Shown: one piece after another, positions 52,958 to 61,996 of the stretch
Layout of the letters: every line of letters begins with the position of its first letter
How positions within the stretch are numbered: the first letter of the stretch is position 1
Origin: Gammaproteobacteria bacterium
Lineage (GTDB): Bacteria > Pseudomonadota > Gammaproteobacteria > Pseudomonadales > Azotimanducaceae
DNA length: 64,000 nt
NCBI GenBank assembly: GCA_002689445.1
Contig: NZGC01000041.1
Coordinates: 1 to 64,000, forward strand
Direction of reading: 5' to 3'
Position numbers and translations under genes: made by a program
The notes under the pieces: generated by a model
What the model was told of the DNA's origin: nothing
The model's input: the letters and a program-made list of their open reading frames with translations, nothing else
Database searches by the model: none

Positions 52958-53013
52958 GCGGCTTCGAAGGCGGGCACGCCTTGCAAAAACGATCAACAGA
53001 TGCGGAGTGGCGG

Positions 53014-54411
53014 TTAAGTGATGACGAAATATCGTTGATACTCCCATAAGGTTGGCGTCGGGCTGCTGGGACCAGGATTGGCCCGGTGAAACGTTAACCA
53101 CTCATGCCGTCGCGACTTTATCCAATAGGTGACATCTTCAACCCCAAGCTGAGATGCTAGGAGGTCATGGCTGGCTAAAGCTTTGGCGGCGCTCATGATG
53201 TCACCGGGAAGGCGTGGGACGGATTCCGGGATGCCCCATGCAAGATCAGTGAATTCCTCGGGCGGCGAGGCTTTCTGGGTGAGACCCGTTAATCCGCCCG
53301 CAATAATCACGGCCAATGCGTGATAAGGATTGAGATCGCCTGCCCCAACACGATGCTCGATTCGAGCAGTGGCTGGCGCGTCACAGATGAGTCGTATGCC
53401 GGTGGATTTGTTTTCTTCGCCCCAGGTAGCAGTGACCGGCGGTGCCGCAAATTCCCGCAGGCGTCGAAAGGCATTGATGCTAGGGCAAAGATAACTGACC
53501 GAAGCGGGCATGGTGTCGACCAAGCCCGCGAGCCAATGCATAAGTAACTCGGAGCGTTGGTCCGGCGCATTCGCATCGAAAAAAATGGGGTCGCCTTGGC
53601 GCTTCAACGAGTGATGGATGTGCATGCCGTTAGAAAACCCTGGCTGTGGATGTGCCATAAAGGTTGTCGCTAACCCCAGTTCGACGGCTGTTTCGAAAAT
53701 AATGGTTTTTGCTCGGATCACTCGATCGGCCATGGTCAACGGCTCAGCAGGCACAAGGTTGAGTTCGATTTGACCGTTACCATTCTCGTTATTCCATGCC
53801 TCCCAAGGTATTCCATACCAGTCTAAACGCTTGACAACTTCGGCCATAAATTTCTGCGCGCGAAAGGAGTCACGTAAAAGGTAAATGGTTTGCAACGGGG
53901 AGGCGCTGACAGGCTTCAATCCTTGGTATTCGCTACTGGCAATCTCATCAAAGGTGTTGTCGTACAGGAAAAATTCGAGTTCAAAAGTGCAGATCATGGA
54001 TAGACCTGCCGCATGGAGCGCTTCAATTTGTTGTTTTAGCTTCGTTCGAGGGCACAACGATATCGGAGATCCATCGAGCTGGGTAAAGTCGCAGATGACT
54101 TGTCCCAGTTCGGGATCCTTACCGTCGGGCACCAAAGTCTCAAGATCAGGGCTGAGGGCGATATCGCCGATGACGTTCTGCCGAAAAGGGTGCCAGAATC
54201 CCAGGTGCGGCGTGTGTTCACTGTCAGAACCCAAAGCAACATCTGCGATGTTGTGACCAATGGGTAAGCCTTTTACGAATTTCGGTCGAGCACAGTATTT
54301 GCCTAAAGCGCCTCCGTTGAGGTCTGTTGCCAGGGTGCGAATTCGGTTGATGTGATGTCGGTCTAGCCAAGCATCAAGACTCGCTTCTCCTTTAAACTCT
54401 TCGGTGTTCAT
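53014..54411 (-). CDS. Glutamine-synthetase-family ligase (PuuA-like)
   Basis: The 465-residue protein has the GS catalytic beta-barrel: metal residues in CTFELEFFLYD near residue 125, NGMHIHHSL near residue 250, and EHRVGAGDLNPYHALAV near residue 355. It is more like gamma-glutamylpolyamine or related amine ligases than like true glutamine synthetase, so it should join glutamate to an amine using ATP. The start 54411 is set by ATGA overlap with the unknown gene's stop at 54408 and GGAAGC upstream; a frame from 54480 is longer. It is the third gene of a minus-strand operon. Confidence 0.87.
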   Translation of the reverse strand: MNTEEFKGEASLDAWLDRHHINRIRTLATDLNGGALGKYCARPKFVKGLPIGHNIADVALGSDSEHTPHLGFWHPFRQNVIGDIALSPDLETLVPDGKDPELGQVICDFTQLDGSPISLCPRTKLKQQIEALHAAGLSMICTFELEFFLYDNTFDEIASSEYQGLKPVSASPLQTIYLLRDSFRAQKFMAEVVKRLDWYGIPWEAWNNENGNGQIELNLVPAEPLTMADRVIRAKTIIFETAVELGLATTFMAHPQPGFSNGMHIHHSLKRQGDPIFFDANAPDQRSELLMHWLAGLVDTMPASVSYLCPSINAFRRLREFAAPPVTATWGEENKSTGIRLICDAPATARIEHRVGAGDLNPYHALAVIIAGGLTGLTQKASPPEEFTDLAWGIPESVPRLPGDIMSAAKALASHDLLASQLGVEDVTYWIKSRRHEWLTFHRANPGPSSPTPTLWEYQRYFVIT

Positions 54412-55070
54412 AGGGCTTCCAGCCATTGATCGGTGCAGGCATCGGTGATTAGAGCGATATTGCGCATGGTGGCCAGACACTCAATTCTGCCTTTTAGGAT
54501 TTCGTCGATGAGCAGGGCGTAACCGTTAAAGAGATGAGCCAGGGTTCGATGGCGGCCTCGGATCTGTATCCTTTGCGGCCCTTCACCGAATGCATGAACA
54601 TCACCGTCATCAGTGCAATAGCTCTCGATTGTCATCTCACGAGGGTCGATCTGCTCTGCCTGGGTTAAAAATTGTTCCGCCGCGGTTTTCCAGGGAGCAA
54701 GCTGTGGGCGCAATAGCTTGCTGAGTTTTTTGGCAAAAAAGGGTCGGCGCCAACGATCAAGAATTTGAAACTGGGGCGGGGCGCCGCGAAAGGGATCGAA
54801 ATTGCCAATCACATCCGGCACGCTCGTGATTCGGGTCTCAGCGATATAGATGCTGGTTGAATCATCAATCGTGATGCAAAGGTCGCGCAGAGAAGCTGAG
54901 TCTCGTAGAGAAATCGTTCCTAGCAGGTCTGCCAGCCGAAGGCGCTGATCAGGGCTCTCGATGTTGCGACGGATGATCCTTGCCAGATGATATTCCATTG
55001 GCGAGGCGCCTCGCTGCAAGGTAATGCTTGTTGACAATGTCATGAGTGTTCCATTCAGGCTGATTCCCAT
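54408..55070 (-). CDS. Hypothetical protein between RibB-type and GS-like genes
   Basis: The 220-residue protein is not recognised. It contains SLRDLCITIDDS near residue 60, FDPFRGAPPQFQILDRWRRPFFAKKLSK (shown here only in part) near residue 100, and a C-terminal helical region with HRTLAHLFNGYALLIDEI. It has no signal peptide or membrane segment. Initiation may be at 55070, 55043 or 54998, none with a strong ribosome site. It overlaps the GS-like gene by four bases and lies 11 bases after the RibB-type gene, so all three are one transcript. A substrate-carrier or binding role is only a guess. Confidence 0.65.
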   Translation of the reverse strand: MGISLNGTLMTLSTSITLQRGASPMEYHLARIIRRNIESPDQRLRLADLLGTISLRDSASLRDLCITIDDSTSIYIAETRITSVPDVIGNFDPFRGAPPQFQILDRWRRPFFAKKLSKLLRPQLAPWKTAAEQFLTQAEQIDPREMTIESYCTDDGDVHAFGEGPQRIQIRGRHRTLAHLFNGYALLIDEILKGRIECLATMRNIALITDACTDQWLEAL

Positions 55071-55081
55071 CTACGCCGTTG

Positions 55082-56203
55082 CTAGGACGCCGTATCTGCT
55101 TCAATAAATTCTACAACCTCGAGGCCAAATCCACCTAATGCGTTATATCTTGAGGGGCTTGAGAGCAATCGCATTTTGGTGACACCGAGGGTCCTTAAAA
55201 TTTGTGAGCCAGCGCCAATGACGCGATAAACGCCGGATTCAGCCACAGGTCGGCTGGCCTGAGGTAGCTCAGGGAACGACTGGATGAGCGCTAATTCCTG
55301 GGCGGATTGATAGGGTTGGCCGAGCATAACCAAAATACCACTACCCGCGTTCGCAATGGCTTGTAGCGCTGCTCTGGTTGACCAAGAAGATTTGAAACCG
55401 GGTCTTTGGGCACCAAGAACATCGCGGAGCATATTGAGAGTCTGGACCCTGACGAGGCAAGGTTCAGAGGCGTTAATGTCACCAAATTGCAGGGCCATAT
55501 GAATGGCGTCCGTGGTGGTGTCCTCATAAGTGTGTAGGCGGAACCGGCCGAAGTCAGTTTCAATATCTCGACTGTCGATCGCTTTCACGGTTTGGTCGTG
55601 TAGCACGCGGTACTCGATCAGGTCCGCAATGGTGCCAATTCGAATACCGTGCTTTTGGGCAAATTGTTCAAGATCAGGACGCTTGGCCATGGTGCCATCT
55701 TGGTTCATCACTTCAACAATCACCGCAGCGGGTTCGTAACCTGCCATCCTTGCAAGATCGCATCCAGCCTCGGTATGTCCAGCGCGACTCAGTACACCAC
55801 CACGCTTAGCAATCAGAGGAAAAATATGCCCGGGCATCACAATGTCCTCCGGACGAGCATTTTTTGCGACGGCAGATCGAACCGTTTTAGCGCGATCGGG
55901 AGCGGATATCCCTGTGGTAATCCCTTCAGCGGCCTCGATTGAGACCGTGAAATTGGTTTCATGCTGAGAAGAGTTTTGGTCAACCATGAGCGGCAGCTTG
56001 AGCTGCTGCGCACGTTGTTCCGTGATGGTGAGGCAAATGAGGCCACAGGCTTCCCGAGCAAAAAATGTGATGTGCTCCGGTGTCACAACATCAGCAGCAA
56101 TGATGAGGTCACCTTCGTTCTCTCGATCCTCATCGTCTAGGATTAAAACCATTTTACCTTGTCTGAAATCGTCTAAGATTTCTGCGGTGCTATTTAATTT
56201 CAC
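55082..56203 (-). CDS. ribB: RibBA-like protein with degenerate GTP cyclohydrolase domain
   Basis: The 373-residue protein has an N-terminal 3,4-dihydroxy-2-butanone-4-phosphate synthase (RibB) domain with [16 protein letters not shown] near residue 23 and [10 protein letters not shown] near residue 141, both complete. The C-terminal half matches GTP cyclohydrolase II in length, but the zinc ligands are missing: where three Cys are expected it has [18 protein letters not shown] and only one Cys upstream. It is therefore of the RibBX type, active in DHBP formation but not in GTP opening. It heads an operon with an unknown gene and a GS-like ligase, an unusual context for riboflavin synthesis. 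No FMN riboswitch is visible upstream. Confidence 0.9.
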   Translation of the reverse strand: MKLNSTAEILDDFRQGKMVLILDDEDRENEGDLIIAADVVTPEHITFFAREACGLICLTITEQRAQQLKLPLMVDQNSSQHETNFTVSIEAAEGITTGISAPDRAKTVRSAVAKNARPEDIVMPGHIFPLIAKRGGVLSRAGHTEAGCDLARMAGYEPAAVIVEVMNQDGTMAKRPDLEQFAQKHGIRIGTIADLIEYRVLHDQTVKAIDSRDIETDFGRFRLHTYEDTTTDAIHMALQFGDINASEPCLVRVQTLNMLRDVLGAQRPGFKSSWSTRAALQAIANAGSGILVMLGQPYQSAQELALIQSFPELPQASRPVAESGVYRVIGAGSQILRTLGVTKMRLLSSPSRYNALGGFGLEVVEFIEADTAS

Positions 56204-56274
56204 GTTGCGCTCCTGTGCTTATCACGGAGTATATCCTAGTGTGTTGATTCCTGTGTCTTTAGGGCACAAGGCTT

Positions 56275-56280
56275 TATACT
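56275..56280 (+). promoter_or_regulatory. -10 candidate for glcD
   Basis: TATACT lies 31 bases before the glcD start. No good -35 is found at 16-18 bases. The call is based on the hexamer only. Confidence 0.3.
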
Positions 56281-56310
56281 GCGCTGAGACCAAGACTGAG
56301 GTAGGACCGA

Positions 56311-57759
56311 ATGACTCCTGCATGGCGAAATGCCTTGAATGCGATCGAGGATCTCGAGCTTATTGTTGATCGAGCCCGTAGAAAAGTTTACGAGAGCGAT
56401 GGGCTAACCGCGCTATCTCAAGTGCCTCCATTGGTGGCGCTGCCTGCAACCCGAGCAGCGCTGCAGGCAGTGATTAAGGTGTGTCATGCCCATCAAGTGC
56501 CTATGGTGGCAAGAGGCGCAGGCACAGGGCTGTCCGGCGGCGCAACCCCGCTTGCTGATGGGCTGTTGGTGAGTTTGGCTAAGTTTACTCGAGTGCTTAA
56601 CGTAGATATCGAGGCTCGCACTGCAACGGTAGAGCCTGGGGTAACCAATCTTGCGATCACCGAGGCCGTCGCCGATCAGGGGTTATTCTATGCACCGGAT
56701 CCCTCGTCTCAAATTGCTTGTACGATTGGTGGTAATGTTGCCGAAAATTCAGGTGGTGTGCATTGTCTGAAGTATGGCTTGACGCTTCACAATGTCTGCG
56801 GATTAACGATTCTTTTAGCAGATGGCACCGAAGTCGTGATTGATCGTGAAGGCCTATGGCAAGAGGGGCTCGATTTGCTGGCCATTCTGCATGGCTCTGA
56901 GGGCTTGTTAGGCTTTGTGGTTGAGGTCAAAGTCCGGTTATTACCACAGCCCGAATCCATTGCAGTGTTGATGGCTGGTTTTTCAACCGTCGAGTCGGCG
57001 GCCGATGCGGTCAGTGCTGTGATCCGAGCAGGCATTGTCCCTGCAGGATTGGAGATGATGGATCAGTTAGCCATCCAAGCAGCGGAAGACTTTGTGGCAG
57101 CGGGTTATCCAAGAGATGCCGCCGCTTTGTTGTTATGTGAGCTTGATGGCAATCGAGAAGAAGTGGAGGAAATGAGCGACCTTGTATCCTCGGTTCTCCT
57201 AAATGCGGGCGCGGTTTCAATAGAAAGCGCTGAAGACGCTGCGACTCGATCTCGGCTTTGGTTGGGTCGAAAGGCTGCCTTCCCAGCCGTAGGACGTCTG
57301 GCCCCGGATTACTATTGCATGGATGGAACGATCCCTAGGCGGCATTTGGCGGCTGTGCTCAAGGCAATTGCTGACAAATCAGTGCATTACGGACTTCAGG
57401 TCGCCAACGTGTTTCATGCAGGTGACGGTAATCTGCATCCGTTAATTTTGTATGACGTGAGTGTTGAGGGTCAGCTGGAGAAAGCGGAAGCATTTGGCGC
57501 GGATATTCTGAATATCTGTCTCGATTATGGCGGTACGATCACCGGTGAGCACGGTGTTGGGCTGGAAAAAATCAATGAGATGTGTCGGCAGTTCAATACG
57601 ACTGAGTTGTCGACCTTTCACGCGGTAAAGTCGGCCTTTGACCCAGAAGCGCTACTCAATCCCGGTAAGGCCATTCCCACATTAAACCGTTGCGCGGAAT
57701 TTGGCGCTATGCATGTGCATAGAGGGACTGAAAAGTTTCCTCATCTGCCGAGGTTCTAG
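56311..57759 (+). CDS. glcD: Glycolate oxidase subunit GlcD
   Basis: The 482-residue protein has an FAD-binding domain (PCMH type) with VARGAGTGLSGGATPLADG near residue 70, GGNVAENSGGVHCLKYG near residue 142 and late FHAGDGNLHPLILYD near residue 370. It is the catalytic flavin subunit that oxidises glycolate to glyoxylate. GAGGTAGGACCGA before ATG is the ribosome site. The two following genes are glcE and glcF in the usual order, one base and a four-base overlap apart. Confidence 0.95.
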   Translation: MTPAWRNALNAIEDLELIVDRARRKVYESDGLTALSQVPPLVALPATRAALQAVIKVCHAHQVPMVARGAGTGLSGGATPLADGLLVSLAKFTRVLNVDIEARTATVEPGVTNLAITEAVADQGLFYAPDPSSQIACTIGGNVAENSGGVHCLKYGLTLHNVCGLTILLADGTEVVIDREGLWQEGLDLLAILHGSEGLLGFVVEVKVRLLPQPESIAVLMAGFSTVESAADAVSAVIRAGIVPAGLEMMDQLAIQAAEDFVAAGYPRDAAALLLCELDGNREEVEEMSDLVSSVLLNAGAVSIESAEDAATRSRLWLGRKAAFPAVGRLAPDYYCMDGTIPRRHLAAVLKAIADKSVHYGLQVANVFHAGDGNLHPLILYDVSVEGQLEKAEAFGADILNICLDYGGTITGEHGVGLEKINEMCRQFNTTELSTFHAVKSAFDPEALLNPGKAIPTLNRCAEFGAMHVHRGTEKFPHLPRF

Positions 57760-57760
57760 G

Positions 57761-58786
57761 ATGACCACAAGGCAATTGGTTGAGGCCGTAAAGACAACGA
57801 TAGCCGACGGCGGCTCGATACGCCCTCAGGGCGGTGGTACCAAAGCGCATTTTCTGACCATGCCTGATCACTCAGTCGTGGTCAGTACCCAGGCCCACAC
57901 GGGGATCGTGCATTACCATGCCGATGAGTTGGTGGTCCGAGTGAAAGCCGGAACCCTGCTATCGGAACTCACCGAAATCCTGGCAGCCAAGGGTCAATAT
58001 TTGCCTGCAGAACCCCCAGCCTATGGGAATGCTGCAACGATTGGGGGAGCAGTTGCTGCCGGATTAAGCGGCCATGGGCGCCCTTATGCTGGCGGCCTTC
58101 GCGACTTTGTGTTGGGTCTTCGCATGATCCTGCCCTCGGGTGAAGTTGCATCGTTTGGCGGCGATGTGATGAAAAATGTCGCGGGTTACGATGTCAGCCG
58201 GCTGCAGGTTGGGGCGATGGGAAGTTTAGGTCTAATTCTTGATATAGCTTTAAAAGTTATACCTAAGCCATTAAAAAATATAGTCTATAACATAGCCTGC
58301 GAACGCGAGGAAGCGTTGCGCTTAATGCAACAACTGGGCAAAATTATCGGAGTATCAGCGCTTTCCTACCGAGAGGAGAAGCTCTGGGTTAGGCTCTCAG
58401 GTAGTGCCCAGAGCTGCTTGCAGGGGGCACGGCAGTTGCCCAGTGACTTTAAAGAGATTGATGCGGGTCTGCCCCAGTGGGAGATGAGCCAATTTTCGGG
58501 GCCTGATCACCTTTGGCGATGGGACGGTAAGCCTTCGGCGGCATTGGTTCAGCCCGGTGTCATTGGCATGGATTGGGGGGGCGCGCTGCGCTGGTTAGCC
58601 GTCGGTACTGAGGGTTTGAGTGGTTTAGATCGAGATCGTGTGACTTGGGTTAAACGTGGGTTAGATCCCTTGCCTAAACTCACCACCCGCCAGGACGGGG
58701 TGGGCTTGTTGCAGGAACGGGTAAAGCGACAGCTCGATCCTAATCAGCACTTTATCAATTTTCCAAGCTTACGGTTGCCAGAATGA
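57761..58786 (+). CDS. glcE: Glycolate oxidase subunit GlcE
   Basis: The 341-residue protein is a second, shorter FAD-binding (PCMH) chain, with RPQGGGTKAHFL near residue 20 and GNAATIGGAVAAGLSGHGRP near residue 88. A frame from 57701 would overlap glcD; the ATG at 57761 directly after the glcD stop with GAGG upstream is preferred. It forms the heterotrimer with GlcD and GlcF. Its stop overlaps the glcF start by four bases. Confidence 0.93.
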   Translation: MTTRQLVEAVKTTIADGGSIRPQGGGTKAHFLTMPDHSVVVSTQAHTGIVHYHADELVVRVKAGTLLSELTEILAAKGQYLPAEPPAYGNAATIGGAVAAGLSGHGRPYAGGLRDFVLGLRMILPSGEVASFGGDVMKNVAGYDVSRLQVGAMGSLGLILDIALKVIPKPLKNIVYNIACEREEALRLMQQLGKIIGVSALSYREEKLWVRLSGSAQSCLQGARQLPSDFKEIDAGLPQWEMSQFSGPDHLWRWDGKPSAALVQPGVIGMDWGGALRWLAVGTEGLSGLDRDRVTWVKRGLDPLPKLTTRQDGVGLLQERVKRQLDPNQHFINFPSLRLPE

Positions 58787-60006
58787 GAACGGAAATCCAT
58801 CCCCGATTTGCGAATCAGCCAAGCCTAGACCGTGCTGAAGCCATTGTTCGGAGCTGTGTTCATTGTGGTTTTTGTACCGCGGTATGCCCCACCTATCAGC
58901 TACTGGGTGATGAAGCAGACAGTCCGAGAGGTCGAATAGTTTTGATCAACGACCTGCTCGAAACGGGGCGTGTCACAGAGGTTCACGAGACACATTTGGA
59001 TCGGTGTTTGACCTGTCGAAGCTGCGAAACGCATTGTCCCTCAGGCGTGGCCTATACCGATTTACTGGACATCGCTAAAGGTTTGATGCTCGAGCAGCCA
59101 GCACGCTCGAAACCAGCCATTCTCGGGCGTGATGTTTTGCTACGGCTGCTGAAATGGCAGCCCCTAATGAGGGTTGGTTTTGGGCTTTTAAGGCGGCTAC
59201 CGACTGTGGTTAGGCGCCGCTTCAACTTGCCAGTAATTAGGACCTCGGCGCGAGGTTCTGGCAAGGTTGGCACCCTACCAATCGAGCGTGAGGTAATATT
59301 GCTCGGAGGATGTATCCAAAGTGCTGCGACCCCCGAGGTCAATGAAGCCGCGGCAGCGCTGCTCGAGGTGGCAGGCATCGGCGTCAATAGCATTAAGCGC
59401 GAAGCTTGTTGTGGCGCCTTGGCTTATCACCTGGGTCGACACGACGAAGGGCGGGCGGATATGCGCAGATTAATCCGGCAAATCGAACAGGCGGGTGATA
59501 CTCGTCAGCCTATCGTATCGACGGCGAGCGGATGTGGTATATCACTGAAATCCTTACCCAAACACTTTGAAGCGGATGATCCGGACTTCACACGGGCAAC
59601 GGCGATTGCCGCCAGGGTTGTCGATGTCTCCGAGCTGTTGATCGGTGAAAATATTGCGGTAGCGCCTTCTCGGGTCGCTTTTCACAGGCCCTGCACCCTC
59701 AAGCATGGGCAAGGATTGGGAGACGAACTGGCTGCCTGGCTAACGCAGTGTGGGTTGACTCTGATCCCACTGGTTAACCCGCCAGGCTGTTGTGGTTCTG
59801 CCGGTACCTATTCGCTGCTTCAAAGTGAAATGGCCAATTCGCTGCGAGAGAGGATGATGACGTCGCTGACGGAGCATGCGCCGGATGTGATCGTCACCGC
59901 GAATATCGGTTGTCAGCTGCATCTTTCATCAGGTACCGAGATACCCGTGATGCATTGGCTGGAATTGGTTTGGCAGCAGTATCAATTAGGATTGAGCCGC
60001 GGATAG
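58783..60006 (+). CDS. glcF: Glycolate oxidase iron-sulfur subunit GlcF
   Basis: The 407-residue protein has two 4Fe-4S motifs, CVHCGFCTAVCP near residue 24 and CLTCRSCETHCP near residue 74, followed by two CCG-type domains (EACCGALAYH and PPGCCGSAGTY). It passes electrons from the flavin subunits to the quinone pool. Last gene of glcDEF. No regulator gene such as glcC is present here. Confidence 0.95.
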   Translation: MRTEIHPRFANQPSLDRAEAIVRSCVHCGFCTAVCPTYQLLGDEADSPRGRIVLINDLLETGRVTEVHETHLDRCLTCRSCETHCPSGVAYTDLLDIAKGLMLEQPARSKPAILGRDVLLRLLKWQPLMRVGFGLLRRLPTVVRRRFNLPVIRTSARGSGKVGTLPIEREVILLGGCIQSAATPEVNEAAAALLEVAGIGVNSIKREACCGALAYHLGRHDEGRADMRRLIRQIEQAGDTRQPIVSTASGCGISLKSLPKHFEADDPDFTRATAIAARVVDVSELLIGENIAVAPSRVAFHRPCTLKHGQGLGDELAAWLTQCGLTLIPLVNPPGCCGSAGTYSLLQSEMANSLRERMMTSLTEHAPDVIVTANIGCQLHLSSGTEIPVMHWLELVWQQYQLGLSRG

Positions 60007-60486
60007 CGGTTACCCTGGCCCTAAGGTGGATGGCGGCAAGGAGTATCTCATGGCAACCGAGGGGCTGACCAGTGGGTCAGAGGTTCGTGAGATTGCGCCA
60101 GTTGCCTATCCTCGTTTGTTTGACTCAGCCGAGTAAAGCCAAGGGCTACCAAAGGTAAGGAATTTCTTAAAAGGTTCGGTGCCTTACAGAGGTTACTCAA
60201 GGCTTTTCAGGCCTTGCGGGCTAATATTACGATGACCGGCTGTGATGGGCATTGAGTGCTAGGCTTTGATCGTGATTGCACGCCCGAGGAGAGGGTCTTG
60301 TTTGAGATGGAGGGGCAAGGATGAGGTTCGCCGGAATCGCGATCAACCCAAGTTGCTTTCCTGGTGTAACCTCGAGCCCAACAGTGTTTGTTTGAATCCG
60401 TTGTGAGGCTGAGCTCTAGATGGCGTTTTGCAAGCGGTGAACCTCTAACGCCACACAATACAAGACTTGCGTTGCCGACGATTGCT
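60007..60486. other. 480-base stretch with a short ORF and possible decayed coding sequence
   Basis: The stretch after glcF holds a 28-residue frame with a good ribosome site (60050-60136). A further plus-strand frame from about 60124 to 60253 reads protein-like (KEFLKRFGALQRLLKAFQ) and continues after a stop as VLGFDRDCTPEERVLF, as a broken gene would. No family is recognised. A minus-strand frame (60458-60207) looks like chance. No terminator was found for glcF. Confidence 0.45.
60050..60136 (+). CDS. Possible 28-residue peptide
   Basis: ATG at 60050 has AAGGAG seven bases upstream and yields MATEGLTSGSEVREIAPVAY followed by PRLFDSAE. The ribosome site is better than average for this window. 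It may be a small protein or the start of a decayed gene, since protein-like sequence continues in another frame after the stop. No family is recognised. Confidence 0.3.
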   Translation: MATEGLTSGSEVREIAPVAYPRLFDSAE

Positions 60487-60787
60487 ATGTCAGGGGTTGG
60501 CCTTGGAGAAGGGTGACCACGCCCTCGCTTGCCTGCACTCGGTGTTGCATCAGCGCTTGATAGGCATCGGAGAGATACCAGTCTCGAGCCGCCTGTTCTG
60601 AATCAAATCTCAGAATGACCCGTCGGTGCGGCGGCTGCTGACCCTCGAGGGTTATTGGTTCGTCGTCCACCGCCAGTAGCGTGCCGCCGTGCGCCAACAA
60701 GATTGTCATAAAGCCCGCTTCATAGGCTGCATATGTCGCTCGGTCGGCGATGTTGATTTCTGCAAGGATGTAGCTGAAATTAGACAC
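60485..60787 (-). CDS. DUF1330 family protein
   Basis: The 100-residue protein has the ferredoxin-like DUF1330 pattern: SYILAEINIADRATYAAYE at the start, GGTLLAVDD in the middle and FDSEQAARDWYLSDAYQAL. Function in the family is unknown. The GTG at 60787 lies one base past the carbamoyltransferase stop, with TAGGG just before; a longer frame from 60832 overlaps that gene and adds unlike residues. The two genes are co-transcribed by position. Confidence 0.82.
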   Translation of the reverse strand: MSNFSYILAEINIADRATYAAYEAGFMTILLAHGGTLLAVDDEPITLEGQQPPHRRVILRFDSEQAARDWYLSDAYQALMQHRVQASEGVVTLLQGQPLT

Positions 60788-60788
60788 C

Positions 60789-61715
60789 CTATTGATCCAG
60801 CAGTAACCAGTGCAACAGACCTTTCTGAGCATGCAAGCGGTTAGCCGCTTGCTCGAAGATGATTGCTCGAGAATCTCGCACTGCCGCTTCTGTTATCTCG
60901 TAATCATTATGAATGGGCATATCATGCATAATTCTGACCGGGTGATTTCCGACTAAATCTAAGTTGATTTGAAAAGGTGACATGCGCTCGATTAAATCCG
61001 CTTTGTCGGCAGCCTTGCTGGGATCATTGAAGTACTGCATGTCGATCCAAGTGTCCGTATAAACAAAATCGGCGCGTTCAATCACCTCTCTCGGATCAGC
61101 TACGTGCTGGATGTAGCCGTTAGTATCGACCAACGTTTGAATATCGGCGTCATAGCTCTCTTGTTCAGGGTCAGCTGGCGGCGTGGCTAAGGTCAGTTGA
61201 AAGCCAAACCGATCCGCCATGATGATCAGAGAATTCGAGACGTTGTTTTGCACGCCGGTGTACAGTAGATGAAGCTCTGCAAGCGGTTTATCGCTGAATT
61301 CGGTCATCGTAAGCACATCGGTGAGTGCCTGACAGGGGTGATATCTCTCACAGCAGCCGTTGATCATCGGGACTTGACTGGCCTCAGTCATGATTTTGAA
61401 ATCAGCATTTTTAAGGAGCCGTGCCATGATGACGTCGACATTTCTGGATAAGTACTCGATTTCGTAACGAAGATCGGTGAGGATAAAGTTAGAGGATTGC
61501 CAATCTAAAAATAGCGCGTGCCCACCCAGTTCAGTCATAGCCACTTCAAAAGAAACCCGGGTGCGAGTGCTGGTCTTTTGAAACAGCATGGCCAAGCTTT
61601 GCTGGGCAAGGGCTTGTCGAAAAGCTTTCGGGTCAGCCTTAATCTCTTGCGCCCGGGCGAGGATTGCGGCGAGATCGCTGGCCGAAAAATGTTTCAAGTG
61701 GTCTACGTGCACCAT
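60789..61715 (-). CDS. argF: Carbamoyltransferase, ornithine carbamoyltransferase-like but divergent
   Basis: The 308-residue protein has the carbamoyl-phosphate motif QKTSTRTR near residue 50 and YHPCQALTD near residue 128, so it belongs to the ornithine/aspartate carbamoyltransferase family. The ornithine-binding HCLP motif is replaced by HDMPIHND near residue 265, and the usual SMG signature is missing (the matching area reads DTWIDMQYFND). The length is right. It could be a catabolic or arginine-synthesis OTC, or use another amine. No argG, argH or arc genes are nearby; DUF1330 follows. The gene symbol is by family only. Confidence 0.75.
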   Translation of the reverse strand: MVHVDHLKHFSASDLAAILARAQEIKADPKAFRQALAQQSLAMLFQKTSTRTRVSFEVAMTELGGHALFLDWQSSNFILTDLRYEIEYLSRNVDVIMARLLKNADFKIMTEASQVPMINGCCERYHPCQALTDVLTMTEFSDKPLAELHLLYTGVQNNVSNSLIIMADRFGFQLTLATPPADPEQESYDADIQTLVDTNGYIQHVADPREVIERADFVYTDTWIDMQYFNDPSKAADKADLIERMSPFQINLDLVGNHPVRIMHDMPIHNDYEITEAAVRDSRAIIFEQAANRLHAQKGLLHWLLLDQ

Positions 61716-61822
61716 GGTTGGCTCCTACCGATTCACTGCGCGATAGTTTTTAAAGGGCGAGGAGGTTAGCATAAATTGGTAGAGGGTTGCTAAGGATCCG
61801 ATATCTGAGTTTCTAGCAGGTA

Positions 61823-61888
61823 GACAGCGCCGGCGATCGTTTGCTGAGCGTCGCTCCTACCCGGGCGAAAAATCCAAGTGGCGCTGTC
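61823..61888. repeat. 9-base inverted repeat with 48-base spacing
   Basis: GACAGCGCC (61823-61831) and GGCGCTGTC (61880-61888) are perfect inverted copies in the gap between the carbamoyltransferase and SRAP genes. The long spacing makes a simple operator less likely; it could be an mRNA stem or the trace of an element. The rest of this 281-base gap holds no gene. Confidence 0.4.
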
Positions 61889-61996
61889 GGCTAACGTGGA
61901 AGAAGACGAGATGGCTCCTTTGGGACACCGTTGGGGATATTCTGCTGATCACGGGTTAGCCAATAAAGCTGGGTGAACTAGGCCATGGAGGTCTTT

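Noticed and set aside
52967-52982. Hairpin AAGGCG / CGCCTT after the HD-GYP gene
   Set aside because: The stem is only six bases and no T run follows, so it is not a supported terminator.
60207-60458. 83-residue minus frame after glcF
   Set aside because: Composition is irregular and no start signal is visible; the plus strand has more coding-like character there.
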